64,000 bases of DNA, from contig JAAYCY010000005.1 of the NCBI GenBank assembly GCA_012729535.1, forward strand, positions 78,373 to 142,372, given 5' to 3'. Every line of letters starts with the position of its first letter. The stretch's first letter is position 1. The notes beneath the pieces were generated by a model. That model saw only the letters and a list, made by a program, of their open reading frames with translations. It did no database searches and was not told the DNA's origin. Positions 18,322 through 28,618 of the stretch are shown here, one piece after another. The DNA is from Methanomicrobiales archaeon (lineage in GTDB: Archaea; Halobacteriota; Methanomicrobia; Methanomicrobiales; Methanospirillaceae). The position numbers and the translations under genes were made by a program.

Positions 18322-20178
18322 ATGGTCTTTATGCAATCAGGTGAGAAAGAACTTATTATGCTTCGTGCAATTCATCATGCACAACATGAAGAATTTGACA
18401 AAGCAATAGCGTGTATACAGTTGATTCTTGATGATGATCCGTATGACATGACTGCCTGGTTTAATAAAGCCCATACATTGAGACTTTCAGGAAGAACAGA
18501 TGAAGCATATACATTACTCTCCTGGCTGTACAAAGAATGTCCGGATCGTGCAGATATCTGTTTTGAATTGGGAATGCTGGCTAAAGAATCTGGTAATATA
18601 AAAGAAGCAGAAAAATTTTTTTTAACCTGTATTTCTATCGAGCCTCTATCATCTATACCCCGTGTTGAGCTCGGAACTATGTTTTTTGCTAATAACGATT
18701 GTATTAAGGCAAAAAAATTCTTTGCCGATGCCTTGGTATTTAATCCCGGAAATATTTACATCCTTCATCATCTGGGTCTCATTGCCCAGCATACTGGTAC
18801 CTATGAGGAAGCAGAACGCTGGTTTTTTGAAGCTTCCGAACATGATCCGACAGACACTGAAACATGGTATAATATGGCACACCTCTATGAACTCCAGGGG
18901 AGACATACCGATGAAATCGCCTGTTATGATCGGATAATTGCATTAGATCCTGAACAATTAGTCCCCTGGCTCAAGAAAGGCCTGTGTTATCTGATATCAG
19001 ATGAACTCTCTAAGTCCATAGCATGCTTTCGGATGGCTTGCAGGCTGGATTCAGATAGTCATCTTCCATATCTCCTGACAGGTCTTGTTTACTCCATACT
19101 AGACCAGAATGAAGATGCTGTTTTATCACTGGAAAAAGCAGTTAGATTATCTGACGGTACGGAAGTAATGGTCCAATATGGACGTGCTCTTGGTGCCTGT
19201 ATGCGATACGAAGATGCGTTGGAGGTTTTCTCAGGGATAATTTCGCGTCATCCGGATAACAAAGCTGCTGCTGAAGGGTATGCCCGCTCACTTTACCTCC
19301 TTGGCAAGTATGATGAAATTATTCCCTTGTGTATTGAACAACTAAAGCGGGATCCTGATAATCCTTTTTGGGTAACGACTTATGCCCGAGTATTGGGATG
19401 GAATCTTGAGGATCCCAATACTGCTATCTCTATTCTAAACAAAGGAAGAGTAAATATCTCTGGACTTCAGATACCCCTTGTACTCGCAGATCTCTTAGTA
19501 CAAACCGGCAAAATAGAAGAAGCCATGGACTTGTTATTGGATTTGGAAACTGTATTCACAAATGATTTTCAGGTTCTTTTTAGGTTATCTTCACTTCTTG
19601 CAAAGATGAAGGATTTTGAGAGAGCTTCACATTATTTTGAAATGCTGGTGAAACAACGACCAAATGATATGAATCTTTTATTCCTGGCTGGGCAGGCTTC
19701 TGAACAATCAGGTGATCCTTATAACGCATTAAGCTTGTATACTAAAGCAGTAACAGGAATGCCGGATAATCCAGAATTATGGCTGGCAAGAGCCCGTGTT
19801 ATGATGGATCTTGAGATGTACCAGGATGCTGCAGTAAATGCTTCTCAGGCAGTTGCGTTAAACCCTGACTGGCATGAAGCCTTTCTCCTGAAGGGTATGG
19901 CAGAGATCCATGTTGAAGATTATGACAAGGCACGAAAAAGCCTGACATGCGCTACCACCCTTGACAGAGATAATCCTGATGGCTGGGGATATCTAGGCGA
20001 TGCACTTTTCCTTTCCGGTGAAAAACAAGCTGCAAAGATATGTTATGAGCGGGCTTTAAAACTTGATCCTGATGATCCCAAAGGACAGGCAGGATATAAG
20101 GCATGTTCCAAAAATGAATCAGGAACAAAAGACCGTAACAATGAAGAACCTATATTGGATAAAAATTTGAAAGATTAA
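18322..20178 (+). CDS. Cytoplasmic TPR-repeat protein
   Basis: 618 residues, no signal peptide or membrane segment, made almost entirely of TPR units (about sixteen; for example CFELGMLAKESGNIKEAEKF and TWYNMAHLYELQGRHTDEIA). The last ~25 residues are charged and disordered (SKNESGTKDRNNEEP). Two in-frame ATGs lie at 18322 and 18331; neither has a strong Shine-Dalgarno. The protein probably acts as a protein-interaction scaffold; no partner can be named. It lies 91 bases upstream of rfcS, but rfcS has its own Shine-Dalgarno and probably its own promoter. Confidence 0.82.
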   Translation: MVFMQSGEKELIMLRAIHHAQHEEFDKAIACIQLILDDDPYDMTAWFNKAHTLRLSGRTDEAYTLLSWLYKECPDRADICFELGMLAKESGNIKEAEKFFLTCISIEPLSSIPRVELGTMFFANNDCIKAKKFFADALVFNPGNIYILHHLGLIAQHTGTYEEAERWFFEASEHDPTDTETWYNMAHLYELQGRHTDEIACYDRIIALDPEQLVPWLKKGLCYLISDELSKSIACFRMACRLDSDSHLPYLLTGLVYSILDQNEDAVLSLEKAVRLSDGTEVMVQYGRALGACMRYEDALEVFSGIISRHPDNKAAAEGYARSLYLLGKYDEIIPLCIEQLKRDPDNPFWVTTYARVLGWNLEDPNTAISILNKGRVNISGLQIPLVLADLLVQTGKIEEAMDLLLDLETVFTNDFQVLFRLSSLLAKMKDFERASHYFEMLVKQRPNDMNLLFLAGQASEQSGDPYNALSLYTKAVTGMPDNPELWLARARVMMDLEMYQDAAVNASQAVALNPDWHEAFLLKGMAEIHVEDYDKARKSLTCATTLDRDNPDGWGYLGDALFLSGEKQAAKICYERALKLDPDDPKGQAGYKACSKNESGTKDRNNEEPILDKNLKD

Positions 20179-20269
20179 TAATGACAAATTCCGATGCTCT
20201 GTATCATTCACCTAATATTCCTAAACCATGTCATTTTGTATGATATCCCTCCCGGAGGTTTACTAACAG

Positions 20270-21241
20270 ATGGAAGAAGCACACGCAATATGGATTGAAA
20301 AGTATCGGCCTCATTCTCTTGCAGATATTATTGGCCAGCAGGAAATCATCGAAAGACTTACCTCATATGTTGCAAAGCATGAGATGCCTCACCTGCTTTT
20401 TACCGGAAATGCCGGAACAGGAAAGACTACTGCTGCTGTTGCCCTTGCCAGAGAATTTTTTGGTGAAAACTGGCAGATGAACTTTCGAGAACTGAACGCC
20501 TCTGACGAACGTGGAATTGATGTAGTAAGGAACCAGATTAAACAATTTGCCAGGACATCCCCTTTTGGGGGAACTACCTTTAAAATTCTTTTCCTTGACG
20601 AAGCAGATGCTCTGACAGCAGATGCTCAGTCCGCTCTCAGACGGACCATGGAAACATATGCACAGACCTGTCGGTTCATTCTTTCATGTAATTATTCATC
20701 AAAAATTATCGATCCAATCCAAAGCAGATGTGCAATATACCGGTTTCGTCCTCTTGGCAGACAGGCAATAGCAGAAATGGTTCAACGAATAGCACACGAC
20801 CAGGATCTTACAATTTCCCCCGAAGTCGAAGACGCTATTTTTTATATTGCCCAGGGAGATATGCGAAAGGCAATTAATGCCCTCCAGGGTGCAGCGATTC
20901 TGGGAAGAAAAATAACTCCAGATATGATTTTTGCAATAACAGCAACTGCACGCCCAGAAGAAATCGATGACCTTATCGAGCTGTGTCTGGCAGGTAACTT
21001 TCCGGGAGCGGGAAGTTCATTATCCTCTCTTCTTCATGACCGAGGAATTGCACCACAGGAATTGATTGGTCAATTATACCGAGCAATTATGAAACGCGAT
21101 ATACCTGAGGGCATTAAGGTTCGTCTCATCGATGCACTTGGTGAGACAGACTTCCGGCTCTCTGAGGGAGCAGGGAGTGATATCCAGATGCAATCCATGA
21201 TAGCCAAATTTGTGATGTATGCGGGAAAAAACACACGATAA
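20270..21241 (+). CDS. rfcS: Replication factor C small subunit
   Basis: 323-residue AAA+ ATPase of the clamp loader that places PCNA on primer-template DNA. It begins with the RFC box [17 protein letters not shown]. Walker A is GNAGTGKT (residues 46-53), Walker [10 protein letters not shown], sensor 1 [11 protein letters not shown], and the SRC arginine-finger motif is [10 protein letters not shown]. The C-terminal helical collar follows. The Shine-Dalgarno GGAGGT lies 10 bases upstream of ATG. The gene is followed by mcm after a 266-base regulatory-looking gap, so two core replication genes sit side by side. Confidence 0.96.
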   Translation: MEEAHAIWIEKYRPHSLADIIGQQEIIERLTSYVAKHEMPHLLFTGNAGTGKTTAAVALAREFFGENWQMNFRELNASDERGIDVVRNQIKQFARTSPFGGTTFKILFLDEADALTADAQSALRRTMETYAQTCRFILSCNYSSKIIDPIQSRCAIYRFRPLGRQAIAEMVQRIAHDQDLTISPEVEDAIFYIAQGDMRKAINALQGAAILGRKITPDMIFAITATARPEEIDDLIELCLAGNFPGAGSSLSSLLHDRGIAPQELIGQLYRAIMKRDIPEGIKVRLIDALGETDFRLSEGAGSDIQMQSMIAKFVMYAGKNTR

Positions 21242-21407
21242 AGAAAATCAATTAAAAATGCCCATATGAACTAAAGGATTCCAAGAATTATCAATCGAAT
21301 ATCCTGATTTAATCATTACATGAAGTAATCATTATTTTATTTACATCGATTGTCGATACTCTTACTGGGAAAACTGAAAAATGAAAGAGAATGTGAAAAC
21401 TGTAACT

Positions 21408-21461
21408 TGAGATCACTTAAGATCACTATCGAAAATCTCTTGTCTTGTGAAGATGATCTCA
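21408..21461. promoter_or_regulatory. Dyad and direct repeat upstream of mcm
   Basis: TGAGATCA (21408-21415) and TGATCTCA (21454-21461) are perfect 8-base inverted copies about 47-100 bases before the mcm start. The left half is also part of a tandem GATCACT repeat spaced exactly 10 bases (21411 and 21421), one helical turn. This may be an operator or replication-related protein-binding site. No classical origin recognition box is recognised, and no orc1/cdc6 gene is in the window. Confidence 0.35.
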
Positions 21462-21507
21462 TTACTCCTTGTGTGATTCAATATTTATCATCCATTTATG
21501 AGCAGAT

Positions 21508-23628
21508 ATGACACCAGCAAAAGAATCAGAAATAATAGAAATTACAGATCGCGATACTGACTGGAATCGGTTTTTCAAGAACAGGTATAAGAAAGAACTG
21601 GACGAAATATCCCGTGAATATCCGTATAAACGATCTCTATACATTAATTATCATGACATCGAAAGTTTTGGAAAAACTGGAATCCAGTTAGCCGATGAAC
21701 TGCTCGAAAACCCAGGAAAGGTAATTGGTGACATCAGGGATGCAATAAGGACGCACCGACTTATTAAAACCCGGAAAAAAGAAGAACAACCTGATATTAA
21801 TATAAGATTCACGAATCTTCCCCGCAAGATTGCAATCAGGGAGATCAGATCAGATCATATCGGGAAATTTATCAGTGTTGAAGGAATTCTCAGGAAAACT
21901 ACTGAGGTACGACCAAGAATTACTCTTGCTGTATTCAGATGTCCTTCCGGACACCGGACAGTAAAAGCACAATCATATGGTTCGTTTGTCGAACCAGACG
22001 GATGCCAGGCAGATGGGTGTACACAAAAAAAACTGGAACTCATTCCCAGGTTTTCACGGTTTGTAGATTCTCAGAAACTTAGAATACAGGAATCACCAGA
22101 GGGTCTTCGGGGTGGAGAACAACCACAGACCATAGATCTCGATGTTACTGATGATATCTGTGGTATTGTAGCACCTGGAGATCGTATAGTCGTAAATGGA
22201 ATTCTACGTTCTATACAGAGGAATTCATACGGGAGTAAATCTACAATATTTGACATCTATATTGAATGCAACTCGATAGAAGTGGCAGAAAAAGAATTTG
22301 AAGAGGTTAATATCAGTGAAGAGGATGAAAAAGAGATAATTTCCCTTTCTCAGGATCCAAATATTTACCGTAAGATTGCACATTCTATTGCCCCGACTAT
22401 ATATGGTGTAGATGATGTCAAGGATGCCATTTCTCTCCAGTTATTTGGGGGAATTGCAAAAGAAATGCCAGACGGGAGCAGGCTACGTGGAGATATCCAC
22501 GTGCTTTTGATAGGTGACCCAGGTATTGCAAAATCACAGATGCTTCGATATGTTGTCCGGCTCTCTCCAAGAGCCATATACACATCCGGTCAATCGACAA
22601 CATCAGCCGGTCTCACTGCTACTGCGGTAAAAGATGAGTTTGGTGATGGTAGATGGACACTTGAAGCAGGGGCACTGGTTCTTGCTGATATGGGTGTGGC
22701 CTGTGTGGATGAGATGGACAAGATGGACAAGCATGACCGGAGTGCTTTACATGAAGCAATGGAGCAACAATCTATCTCAATTGCAAAAGCAGGCATTACT
22801 GCGACACTTAAATCAAGATGTGCTCTCCTTGGAGCTGCGAATCCCAAATATGGGAGGTTTGATGATTTTGCTCCAATAGGAGACCAGATAGATATGCCCG
22901 CTTCTTTACTCTCCCGATTTGATTTGATATTTGTTCTTGCTGATAAACCAGAACATGAACGTGATCTTGCCATAGCAGAGCATATACTTAAAGCACATAG
23001 TGTTGGAGAACTGATTGCCCAGCATACCAGGGAACCAATTCCAGGTATTGATGAAGATTACATCACTGAACAGTTAAAACCGGTTACTCCTGAGATTGAT
23101 CCGGTGTTGTTTCGGAAATACGTGGCCTATGCAAAAAGAAACTGTTTTCCAAGGCTGAAAGATGAGGCAAGAGATGCTTTGATAACTTATTACATGAAAT
23201 TACGGGATCTGGCTGATGCTAACAAACCTGTTCCTGTTACCGCCCGACAACTAGAAGCGATAGTCCGTCTTGCAGAAGCATCAGCACGAATACGTTTATC
23301 TTCAGAAATTGAAAAAACAGATGCAGAACGGGTTATTACAATAATTGATACCTGTCTCCGTCAGGTCGCATATGATCCCTCTAGCGGGACTTTTGATATT
23401 GATATTCTGGCAACAGGTGTCTCAAAAAGCAAGCGTGACCTGATAAGGACAATCAAGCAGAGTATTCGTGATATAGCAGATGAAAATGGGAGGGCCCATA
23501 AACCTGACATTATTGAACTGGTCAGGCAGCAGGGCTTTGACCGTGACGAAGTAGAACGCCAGATTGCCGCGATGCTTCGTTCTGGTGAGGCTATGGAGCC
23601 TAAATTAAATATAATAAAACTTATATAG
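21508..23628 (+). CDS. mcm: Replicative DNA helicase MCM
   Basis: 706-residue MCM hexameric helicase that unwinds DNA 3'-5' ahead of the fork. The N-terminal OB region carries a zinc site (FRCPSGHRTV...GCQADGC). The AAA+ core has Walker A GDPGIAKSQM, Walker B ACVDEMDKM, sensor 1 LLGAANPKYGRFD and arginine finger SLLSRFDLIF. A C-terminal winged-helix-like domain follows residue ~610. The ATG at 21508 is the only start that fits the family. Length is normal for archaeal MCM and no intein is present. Confidence 0.96.
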   Translation: MTPAKESEIIEITDRDTDWNRFFKNRYKKELDEISREYPYKRSLYINYHDIESFGKTGIQLADELLENPGKVIGDIRDAIRTHRLIKTRKKEEQPDINIRFTNLPRKIAIREIRSDHIGKFISVEGILRKTTEVRPRITLAVFRCPSGHRTVKAQSYGSFVEPDGCQADGCTQKKLELIPRFSRFVDSQKLRIQESPEGLRGGEQPQTIDLDVTDDICGIVAPGDRIVVNGILRSIQRNSYGSKSTIFDIYIECNSIEVAEKEFEEVNISEEDEKEIISLSQDPNIYRKIAHSIAPTIYGVDDVKDAISLQLFGGIAKEMPDGSRLRGDIHVLLIGDPGIAKSQMLRYVVRLSPRAIYTSGQSTTSAGLTATAVKDEFGDGRWTLEAGALVLADMGVACVDEMDKMDKHDRSALHEAMEQQSISIAKAGITATLKSRCALLGAANPKYGRFDDFAPIGDQIDMPASLLSRFDLIFVLADKPEHERDLAIAEHILKAHSVGELIAQHTREPIPGIDEDYITEQLKPVTPEIDPVLFRKYVAYAKRNCFPRLKDEARDALITYYMKLRDLADANKPVPVTARQLEAIVRLAEASARIRLSSEIEKTDAERVITIIDTCLRQVAYDPSSGTFDIDILATGVSKSKRDLIRTIKQSIRDIADENGRAHKPDIIELVRQQGFDRDEVERQIAAMLRSGEAMEPKLNIIKLI

Positions 23629-23679
23629 AGGCTTGTAATTAAGAGAATACTGTTATTGAGTGCAGTCATATCATATGAT

Positions 23680-24450
23680 ATGGATTCACATAAGGGGAAA
23701 TATAAAGTTCCCAGACTGACTGTATTTTTGATGATTAGCCTGTTATCTATTCTCTTTGTTACAGGCGGTTCTACTGTCCTGGCAGACAAAGTTGAAACTT
23801 CTCTTTCAATTCTCACCGATCCTGATGACCCGGGATATGATCTTCCTTTTAAGATAGTCGGTATATTAAAAGACGGAGACGGAAACCTGCTTGGAAATAA
23901 AAAAGTTACCCTTGAACAATTTGAAAGTGATAACCCTGATGCAAATTATAAGTTCCTGGCAACCGCAACTACCGACATTAATGGGAATTACTCATTCTTC
24001 CGTCCTGATGCATCACCTGCAGAATATCTCCGGGTAAAATATAATGGAAATAATCAGTTTGAAGGTACAGTTAGTGAAATTATCCAGGGACACAAACCTG
24101 CACAGGATGATGTTGAACCAGAAACTATATCCTCAATTACTAAATCAGATACGAAAATTACTGCCAAGGCATCTCCTTCTAACCCATCACCAGGTCAGAC
24201 TGTTGTAATTACCGGGCAACTTTTGGGAGCTAATGGAAAACCATTGAACGGTAAAAAGGTAATTTGTGAGGCATCTGACAGGATAGGCAATAAGAGTGAC
24301 TTTTCCATCCTTGGAATATCCACTACTGATGAAAACGGATTTTTCAGGTTTGGAGTTGGTGGAGGTTCAACCACTACATATATCCATATTCACTTCACCG
24401 GTGATGACCAGTATGAAGAGTCCTATAGTGACCTGATTGTGGTATTATAG
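23680..24450 (+). CDS. Exported protein with two Ig-like domains
   Basis: About 256 residues. A signal sequence (FLMISLLSILFVTGGSTVLA, cleavage before DKVETS) is followed by two beta-sandwich units of the 'invest in repeats' type: each has a G.L.d..G..l..k.V pattern and ends with TTD.NG.Y/FxF (TTDINGNYSF and STTDENGFFRFG). Such domains occur in archaeal adhesins and S-layer-associated proteins. I chose the ATG at 23680; a TTG at 23656 is also in frame but has no Shine-Dalgarno advantage. A similar protein is encoded at 27875-28618. The gene converges on the nitrilase gene with a 7-base gap. Confidence 0.7.
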   Translation: MDSHKGKYKVPRLTVFLMISLLSILFVTGGSTVLADKVETSLSILTDPDDPGYDLPFKIVGILKDGDGNLLGNKKVTLEQFESDNPDANYKFLATATTDINGNYSFFRPDASPAEYLRVKYNGNNQFEGTVSEIIQGHKPAQDDVEPETISSITKSDTKITAKASPSNPSPGQTVVITGQLLGANGKPLNGKKVICEASDRIGNKSDFSILGISTTDENGFFRFGVGGGSTTTYIHIHFTGDDQYEESYSDLIVVL

Positions 24451-24457
24451 GAATTTT

Positions 24458-25216
24458 TTATTTTTTTTCAAGGTTTACCGGAAATTCTTTTCTGATGGTT
24501 TCTGCTTCAAGCGGATCTATCTCAAAAAATATCAGATCTTCCCTGTCACTTCCCATAGCTCGTACTGTTCCATCTGGTCCAGCAATACACGAACCTCCAT
24601 TATATGAATCAACAGGAGTCTGACCAACAGTATTAACCGATGCAACAAACGTCTGAAATTCAAGTGCTCTGGATCTTGTAAAGAGATGGAAATGTTTTAT
24701 TCTTGCTGCGGGCCATGCTGATGGAACCAGCATCAGGTTTATTCCAGCATCTCGATATGCCTGAAAAACACTGGCAAACCTGAGGTCATAACAGATGGCA
24801 ATTCCTAGTAAGCAGGAATCATAAGGAAAAAAGCATGGCGATTCTCCTGGGGAATACATGTTGTCTTCTCCTCCTGGAGAAAAAAGATGAATTTTTCGAT
24901 ATTTTGAAAGAGTTTTTCCATCAGTCCCAATTGCAATGCAGGTATTATACAATTTGTCAGTATCTTTTTCTCTGAATGATCCCAGAATCCCGATACTATA
25001 ATCCTGTGCAATTTCACGGATCGTTGAAATATTCTCCCCACTCTCATCAGTTGCCAGGGAATCATCAGATGGATTCCACCCAGTCAGACATTGTTCCGGA
25101 AACACCAGAAATGATGCGTCGCCCTCTACCGCTTCTGCTGCACAATCTCTCATCTTTTTTAGATTTCGTTTCGGCTCATTCCAATAAGGAGACACTTGAG
25201 CCAGACAAAGTATCAT
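24458..25216 (-). CDS. Carbon-nitrogen hydrolase (nitrilase superfamily)
   Basis: 252-residue cytoplasmic amidase with the complete Glu-Lys-Cys triad: Glu41 in VFPEQCLTGW, Lys108 in YRKIHLF, Cys142 in IAICYDLRF. The length and the short substrate loops fit the omega-amidase/Nit2-like branch, which hydrolyses small amides. The exact substrate cannot be read from sequence. It is transcribed toward the Ig-like gene and divergently from copA, with an 87-base shared upstream region. Confidence 0.88.
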   Translation of the reverse strand: MILCLAQVSPYWNEPKRNLKKMRDCAAEAVEGDASFLVFPEQCLTGWNPSDDSLATDESGENISTIREIAQDYSIGILGSFREKDTDKLYNTCIAIGTDGKTLSKYRKIHLFSPGGEDNMYSPGESPCFFPYDSCLLGIAICYDLRFASVFQAYRDAGINLMLVPSAWPAARIKHFHLFTRSRALEFQTFVASVNTVGQTPVDSYNGGSCIAGPDGTVRAMGSDREDLIFFEIDPLEAETIRKEFPVNLEKK

Positions 25217-25303
25217 GATACAGTATGTTTCTTTTTCTTTGAATTGAGTTTTCGGATAGAATTTATACCTGAAAAAAATTGATCTTAATTAGGAGTTGTT
25301 GTA

Positions 25304-27772
25304 TTGGAAAATAAATTAACAAAAATAGAATTGCAGGTAGGAGGGATGCATTGTGCTATCTGTGCTCATACTGTTGAAAAAGCTCTATTATCGACTCCTG
25401 GAGTAAAGAAAGCAGAAGTGAATCTTTCTACCGAAAAAGTACAGCTGGAATATGATTCTACAAAAACAACTCTTTCTGATCTTACTAAGACTGTTCAAAA
25501 ATCCGGTTTTTCAATTGCTGCTGAAAAAGTATCGGTGAAGGTCGGTGGGATGGCATGTGCGTCTTGTGCACAAACTCTCACTAGAGCGCTGCTCCATCAG
25601 AACGGAATTATTACTGCGGATGTAAATCTTAGCCTTGAAAAAGCTAATATTTTCTATATTCCATCGCTCATAGATGTTGATAAGATTCGGGATATTATCA
25701 CCGGCACGGGTTTTAAATTCCTTGGGACCGATTCAGATTTGTTAAAAGAACAGGAAAAGGAGAGAACCAGAGAACTAAATCTACAATTGTACAAAATAAT
25801 TATAGGATTTTCAGTATCTTTGCTTCTCATGGGGATGATGTTTTTTACCCCCTATGATATGCAGACCATCGCTTATCTTCAGTTATTCATAACTACTCCT
25901 GTCCTCATATGGCTTGCTGCTCCAATTTTCAAAGCAGCATATGGTGCACTCCAAACCATCTCATTGACGATGGATGTAATGTATGCCATGGGTATTGGGG
26001 TTGCATACGGAGCCAGTATATTGGGAACGTTTTCAATTATTTTTGATCAATCTACCCTGTTTTATGAAACTACCCTGATGCTTACTGCATTTCTGATGCT
26101 GGGACGATTTCTAGAAGCAAAAGCGAAAGGAAAGACTTCTTCCGCAATTAAGGCATTGATGGGTCTTGAAACAGATTCAGCATCGGTAATTCGGGATGGA
26201 AATGAAATTACAATTCCAGTTCAGGATGTCACAATCGGAGACCTCATTCAGATGAGACCGGGGCTTCGAATACCTGTTGATGGAATTGTAATATCCGGTT
26301 CAAGTTACGTTGATGAATCCATGGTTACCGGAGAACCATTGCCAGTACACCGGACACCAGATATGGAGGTGATTGCAGGAACTCTGGTTACAACAGGGGC
26401 ATTTATCTACGAGGCGACAAGGATCGGTGAAGACACGATGCTTGCCCGGATAATCAGACTGGTTGAAGAAGCACAAGGATCACGTCCTCCAGTCCAGCGA
26501 CTTGCAGATAAAGCAGTTACCTGGTTTATTCCGGTAGTACTTACGGTTGCAATACTCGCATTTCTTTATTGGTTACTTATCAGAGGTATGGATATCAGAT
26601 TTTCCCTTCAGACACTGATTGCTGTTCTTGTTGTGGCATGCCCCTGTGCTCTGGGCCTTGCAACGCCCACTGCAGTAACGGTAGGAATTGGGAGAGGAGC
26701 AGAATATGGTATTCTTATCAGGAATGGTTCTGTTCTTGAAATGGCAGATAAAATAACTCTTGCCTTGTTTGACAAGACTGGTACAGTAACCCTTGGAAAA
26801 CCAGTAGTTACCGATATAGATACCTTTACCGGAAATCCTGAACTACTCCTTTCCATAGCTGCTTCACTTGAATTTCTTTCAGAACATCCGATAGGTAAAG
26901 CAATACGTGAAAAGACAGACGAAATGGGGATTGAACCAACTGTTGTCACTCATTTTGAAACGATATCCGGAAGTGGACTTAAAGGGGTAGTCGCAGGTGA
27001 CAATGTGTACCTTGGAACACAGGATTTTATTCTTTCAACGGGATGTTCAATTTCCGAAGAAGATATTTCACTGATTACCCGCCGTGAAAAGGAAGGAAAG
27101 ACCACGGTAATTATATCACGTGATAATATCACTCTTGGGATGATTTCTATATCTGACCTTGTTAAACCAGATGCAGATCTTTGTGTCAGGGTTCTTCAGG
27201 AAATGGGTATCAGGTTAGGAATGGTCACTGGTGATAATGAAATAACTGCACGATCTGTTGCAGAAATAATTGGGATTGAACAGGTACATGCACGTATATT
27301 GCCGGAAGGGAAAGAACAGGAAGTAAAACGTCTTCAGAAATCAGGAGACAAGGTGGCATTTATTGGTGATGGGATCAACGATGCTCCTGCCCTTGCAAGA
27401 GCAGATACCGGCATTGCAATAGGATCAGGTACAGATGTTGCAATAGAGAGTGCAGACATAGTACTGGTCAGGGATTCCCTTTTGCATATTCCTGCTTCGA
27501 TTCAACTTGCCAGAAAAGTAATGAACAGGATAAAATTAAACTTATTCTGGGCTTTCATTTATAATATTATTCTAATTCCCCTTGCTGCCGGAGTGCTGTA
27601 TCCTTTCATAGTTTTCAGACCGGAATATGGGGCATTTGCAATGGCCTTTTCTTCAGTTACGGTCGTTTCAAGTTCATTACTTTTAAAATATTATGTCCCA
27701 CCTGCACTTACTGGCACACATAATTCTCATGCAAATTTCATAGATTCAAATAAAGAGACATCTGTAGTATGA
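25304..27772 (+). CDS. copA: Copper-exporting P1B-type ATPase
   Basis: 822-residue heavy-metal pump that moves Cu(I) out of the cytoplasm. Two N-terminal HMA domains carry CxxC sites (Cys17/Cys20 in GGMHCAIC, Cys85/Cys88 in GGMACASC). About eight membrane helices follow, with the CPC ion-binding motif in VVACPCALGLATPTA. The phosphorylation site is LFDKTGTVT, the HP motif is EHPIGKA, the hinge GDGINDAPALA, and the phosphatase motif TGEPLPV. Start is TTG at 25304, 8 bases after AGGAG. The last helix regions contain the expected NLFWAFIYN and SSLLL signatures. No metalloregulator gene is adjacent. Confidence 0.94.
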   Translation: MENKLTKIELQVGGMHCAICAHTVEKALLSTPGVKKAEVNLSTEKVQLEYDSTKTTLSDLTKTVQKSGFSIAAEKVSVKVGGMACASCAQTLTRALLHQNGIITADVNLSLEKANIFYIPSLIDVDKIRDIITGTGFKFLGTDSDLLKEQEKERTRELNLQLYKIIIGFSVSLLLMGMMFFTPYDMQTIAYLQLFITTPVLIWLAAPIFKAAYGALQTISLTMDVMYAMGIGVAYGASILGTFSIIFDQSTLFYETTLMLTAFLMLGRFLEAKAKGKTSSAIKALMGLETDSASVIRDGNEITIPVQDVTIGDLIQMRPGLRIPVDGIVISGSSYVDESMVTGEPLPVHRTPDMEVIAGTLVTTGAFIYEATRIGEDTMLARIIRLVEEAQGSRPPVQRLADKAVTWFIPVVLTVAILAFLYWLLIRGMDIRFSLQTLIAVLVVACPCALGLATPTAVTVGIGRGAEYGILIRNGSVLEMADKITLALFDKTGTVTLGKPVVTDIDTFTGNPELLLSIAASLEFLSEHPIGKAIREKTDEMGIEPTVVTHFETISGSGLKGVVAGDNVYLGTQDFILSTGCSISEEDISLITRREKEGKTTVIISRDNITLGMISISDLVKPDADLCVRVLQEMGIRLGMVTGDNEITARSVAEIIGIEQVHARILPEGKEQEVKRLQKSGDKVAFIGDGINDAPALARADTGIAIGSGTDVAIESADIVLVRDSLLHIPASIQLARKVMNRIKLNLFWAFIYNIILIPLAAGVLYPFIVFRPEYGAFAMAFSSVTVVSSSLLLKYYVPPALTGTHNSHANFIDSNKETSVV

Positions 27773-27874
27773 TAAAAAACTATTATGTTAATGGACGGAA
27801 TAGATTTTATACCGTGGAATTTCTGAAAAAAGGTAAAAATGATGCAGAAAATTCTGATTTTTTTATGAAATTTT

Positions 27875-28618
27875 TTATTCGTAAACAGTAATTTTTAATA
27901 TTCTGGAATTTGATGAACTGTAACCGTCATCGCCAGGAAATATTGTTTCAATCTGGACAGAACCACTTTCAACAACCGGAAGGGTAAAAGAATATTCTCC
28001 GCTCATATCTGTTGTAGTGGTTCCCGCATCTCTCCATTCAAGATATCCCCCAAAGGCACATCCACCAATACATCCAATCGGACTTGAAGCAAGGCGATAA
28101 GTCACTGGTTTTAATCCTATTCCTTTCCCTTCACTATCACTCAGCCGTCCTTTAAATGTTACAAGATCGCCTACTTTCGGAAAAGTTGGCCAACCACTCA
28201 GAGTCAGTGCTGTCTTTTTTGGTTCATCGCCCGGTACTGCTGCAACACTAACCCTGTTACTATACATTCCCGTGTATAAAGCCTCAAAGTTCCAGTCTCC
28301 TCCGATATCTGCAACCTGGTTGTACTGAAACGATCCATTATGTGATGTCTTTGCAAGATTAAAGGAATCAGCATGAGAACCTGCCGGAGCCGATATGAGA
28401 ATTATCACATCAGACGGACTTGTTCCATATAATGAAGAATTAATTTTTCCGGTTAACGAAATATTGTCTCCGATGATTACCTCATTCATTTCCTCCATGA
28501 GAGTAACCAGATTATTTTGTTTTTCATCTTCCTGCCTGACCTCATCCATTGCCATTACTCCAGGAATACAAGGAAGAAATAGTAGTGAAATGAGTATAAC
28601 CGAAAAAAATTTATCCAT
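27875..28618 (-). CDS. Exported Ig-like domain protein
   Basis: 247 residues with a signal peptide (FFSVILISLLFLPCIPGVMA). Two Ig-like beta-sandwich units follow; the second has the same layout as in the protein at 23680-24450 (VGDLVTFKGRLSDSEGKGIG, then TTTDMSGEYSFTLPV). Three cysteines cluster around SPIGCIGGCAFGG and may bind metal or form a disulfide. There is no membrane anchor. Its promoter is probably the A/T-rich run at 28640-28652 on the minus strand. Possibly part of the cell envelope. Confidence 0.68.
   Translation of the reverse strand: MDKFFSVILISLLFLPCIPGVMAMDEVRQEDEKQNNLVTLMEEMNEVIIGDNISLTGKINSSLYGTSPSDVIILISAPAGSHADSFNLAKTSHNGSFQYNQVADIGGDWNFEALYTGMYSNRVSVAAVPGDEPKKTALTLSGWPTFPKVGDLVTFKGRLSDSEGKGIGLKPVTYRLASSPIGCIGGCAFGGYLEWRDAGTTTTDMSGEYSFTLPVVESGSVQIETIFPGDDGYSSSNSRILKITVYE

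Noticed and set aside
22590..22973. 127-codon frame antisense to mcm
   Set aside because: Lies across the MCM Walker region and mirrors its codons; no Shine-Dalgarno.
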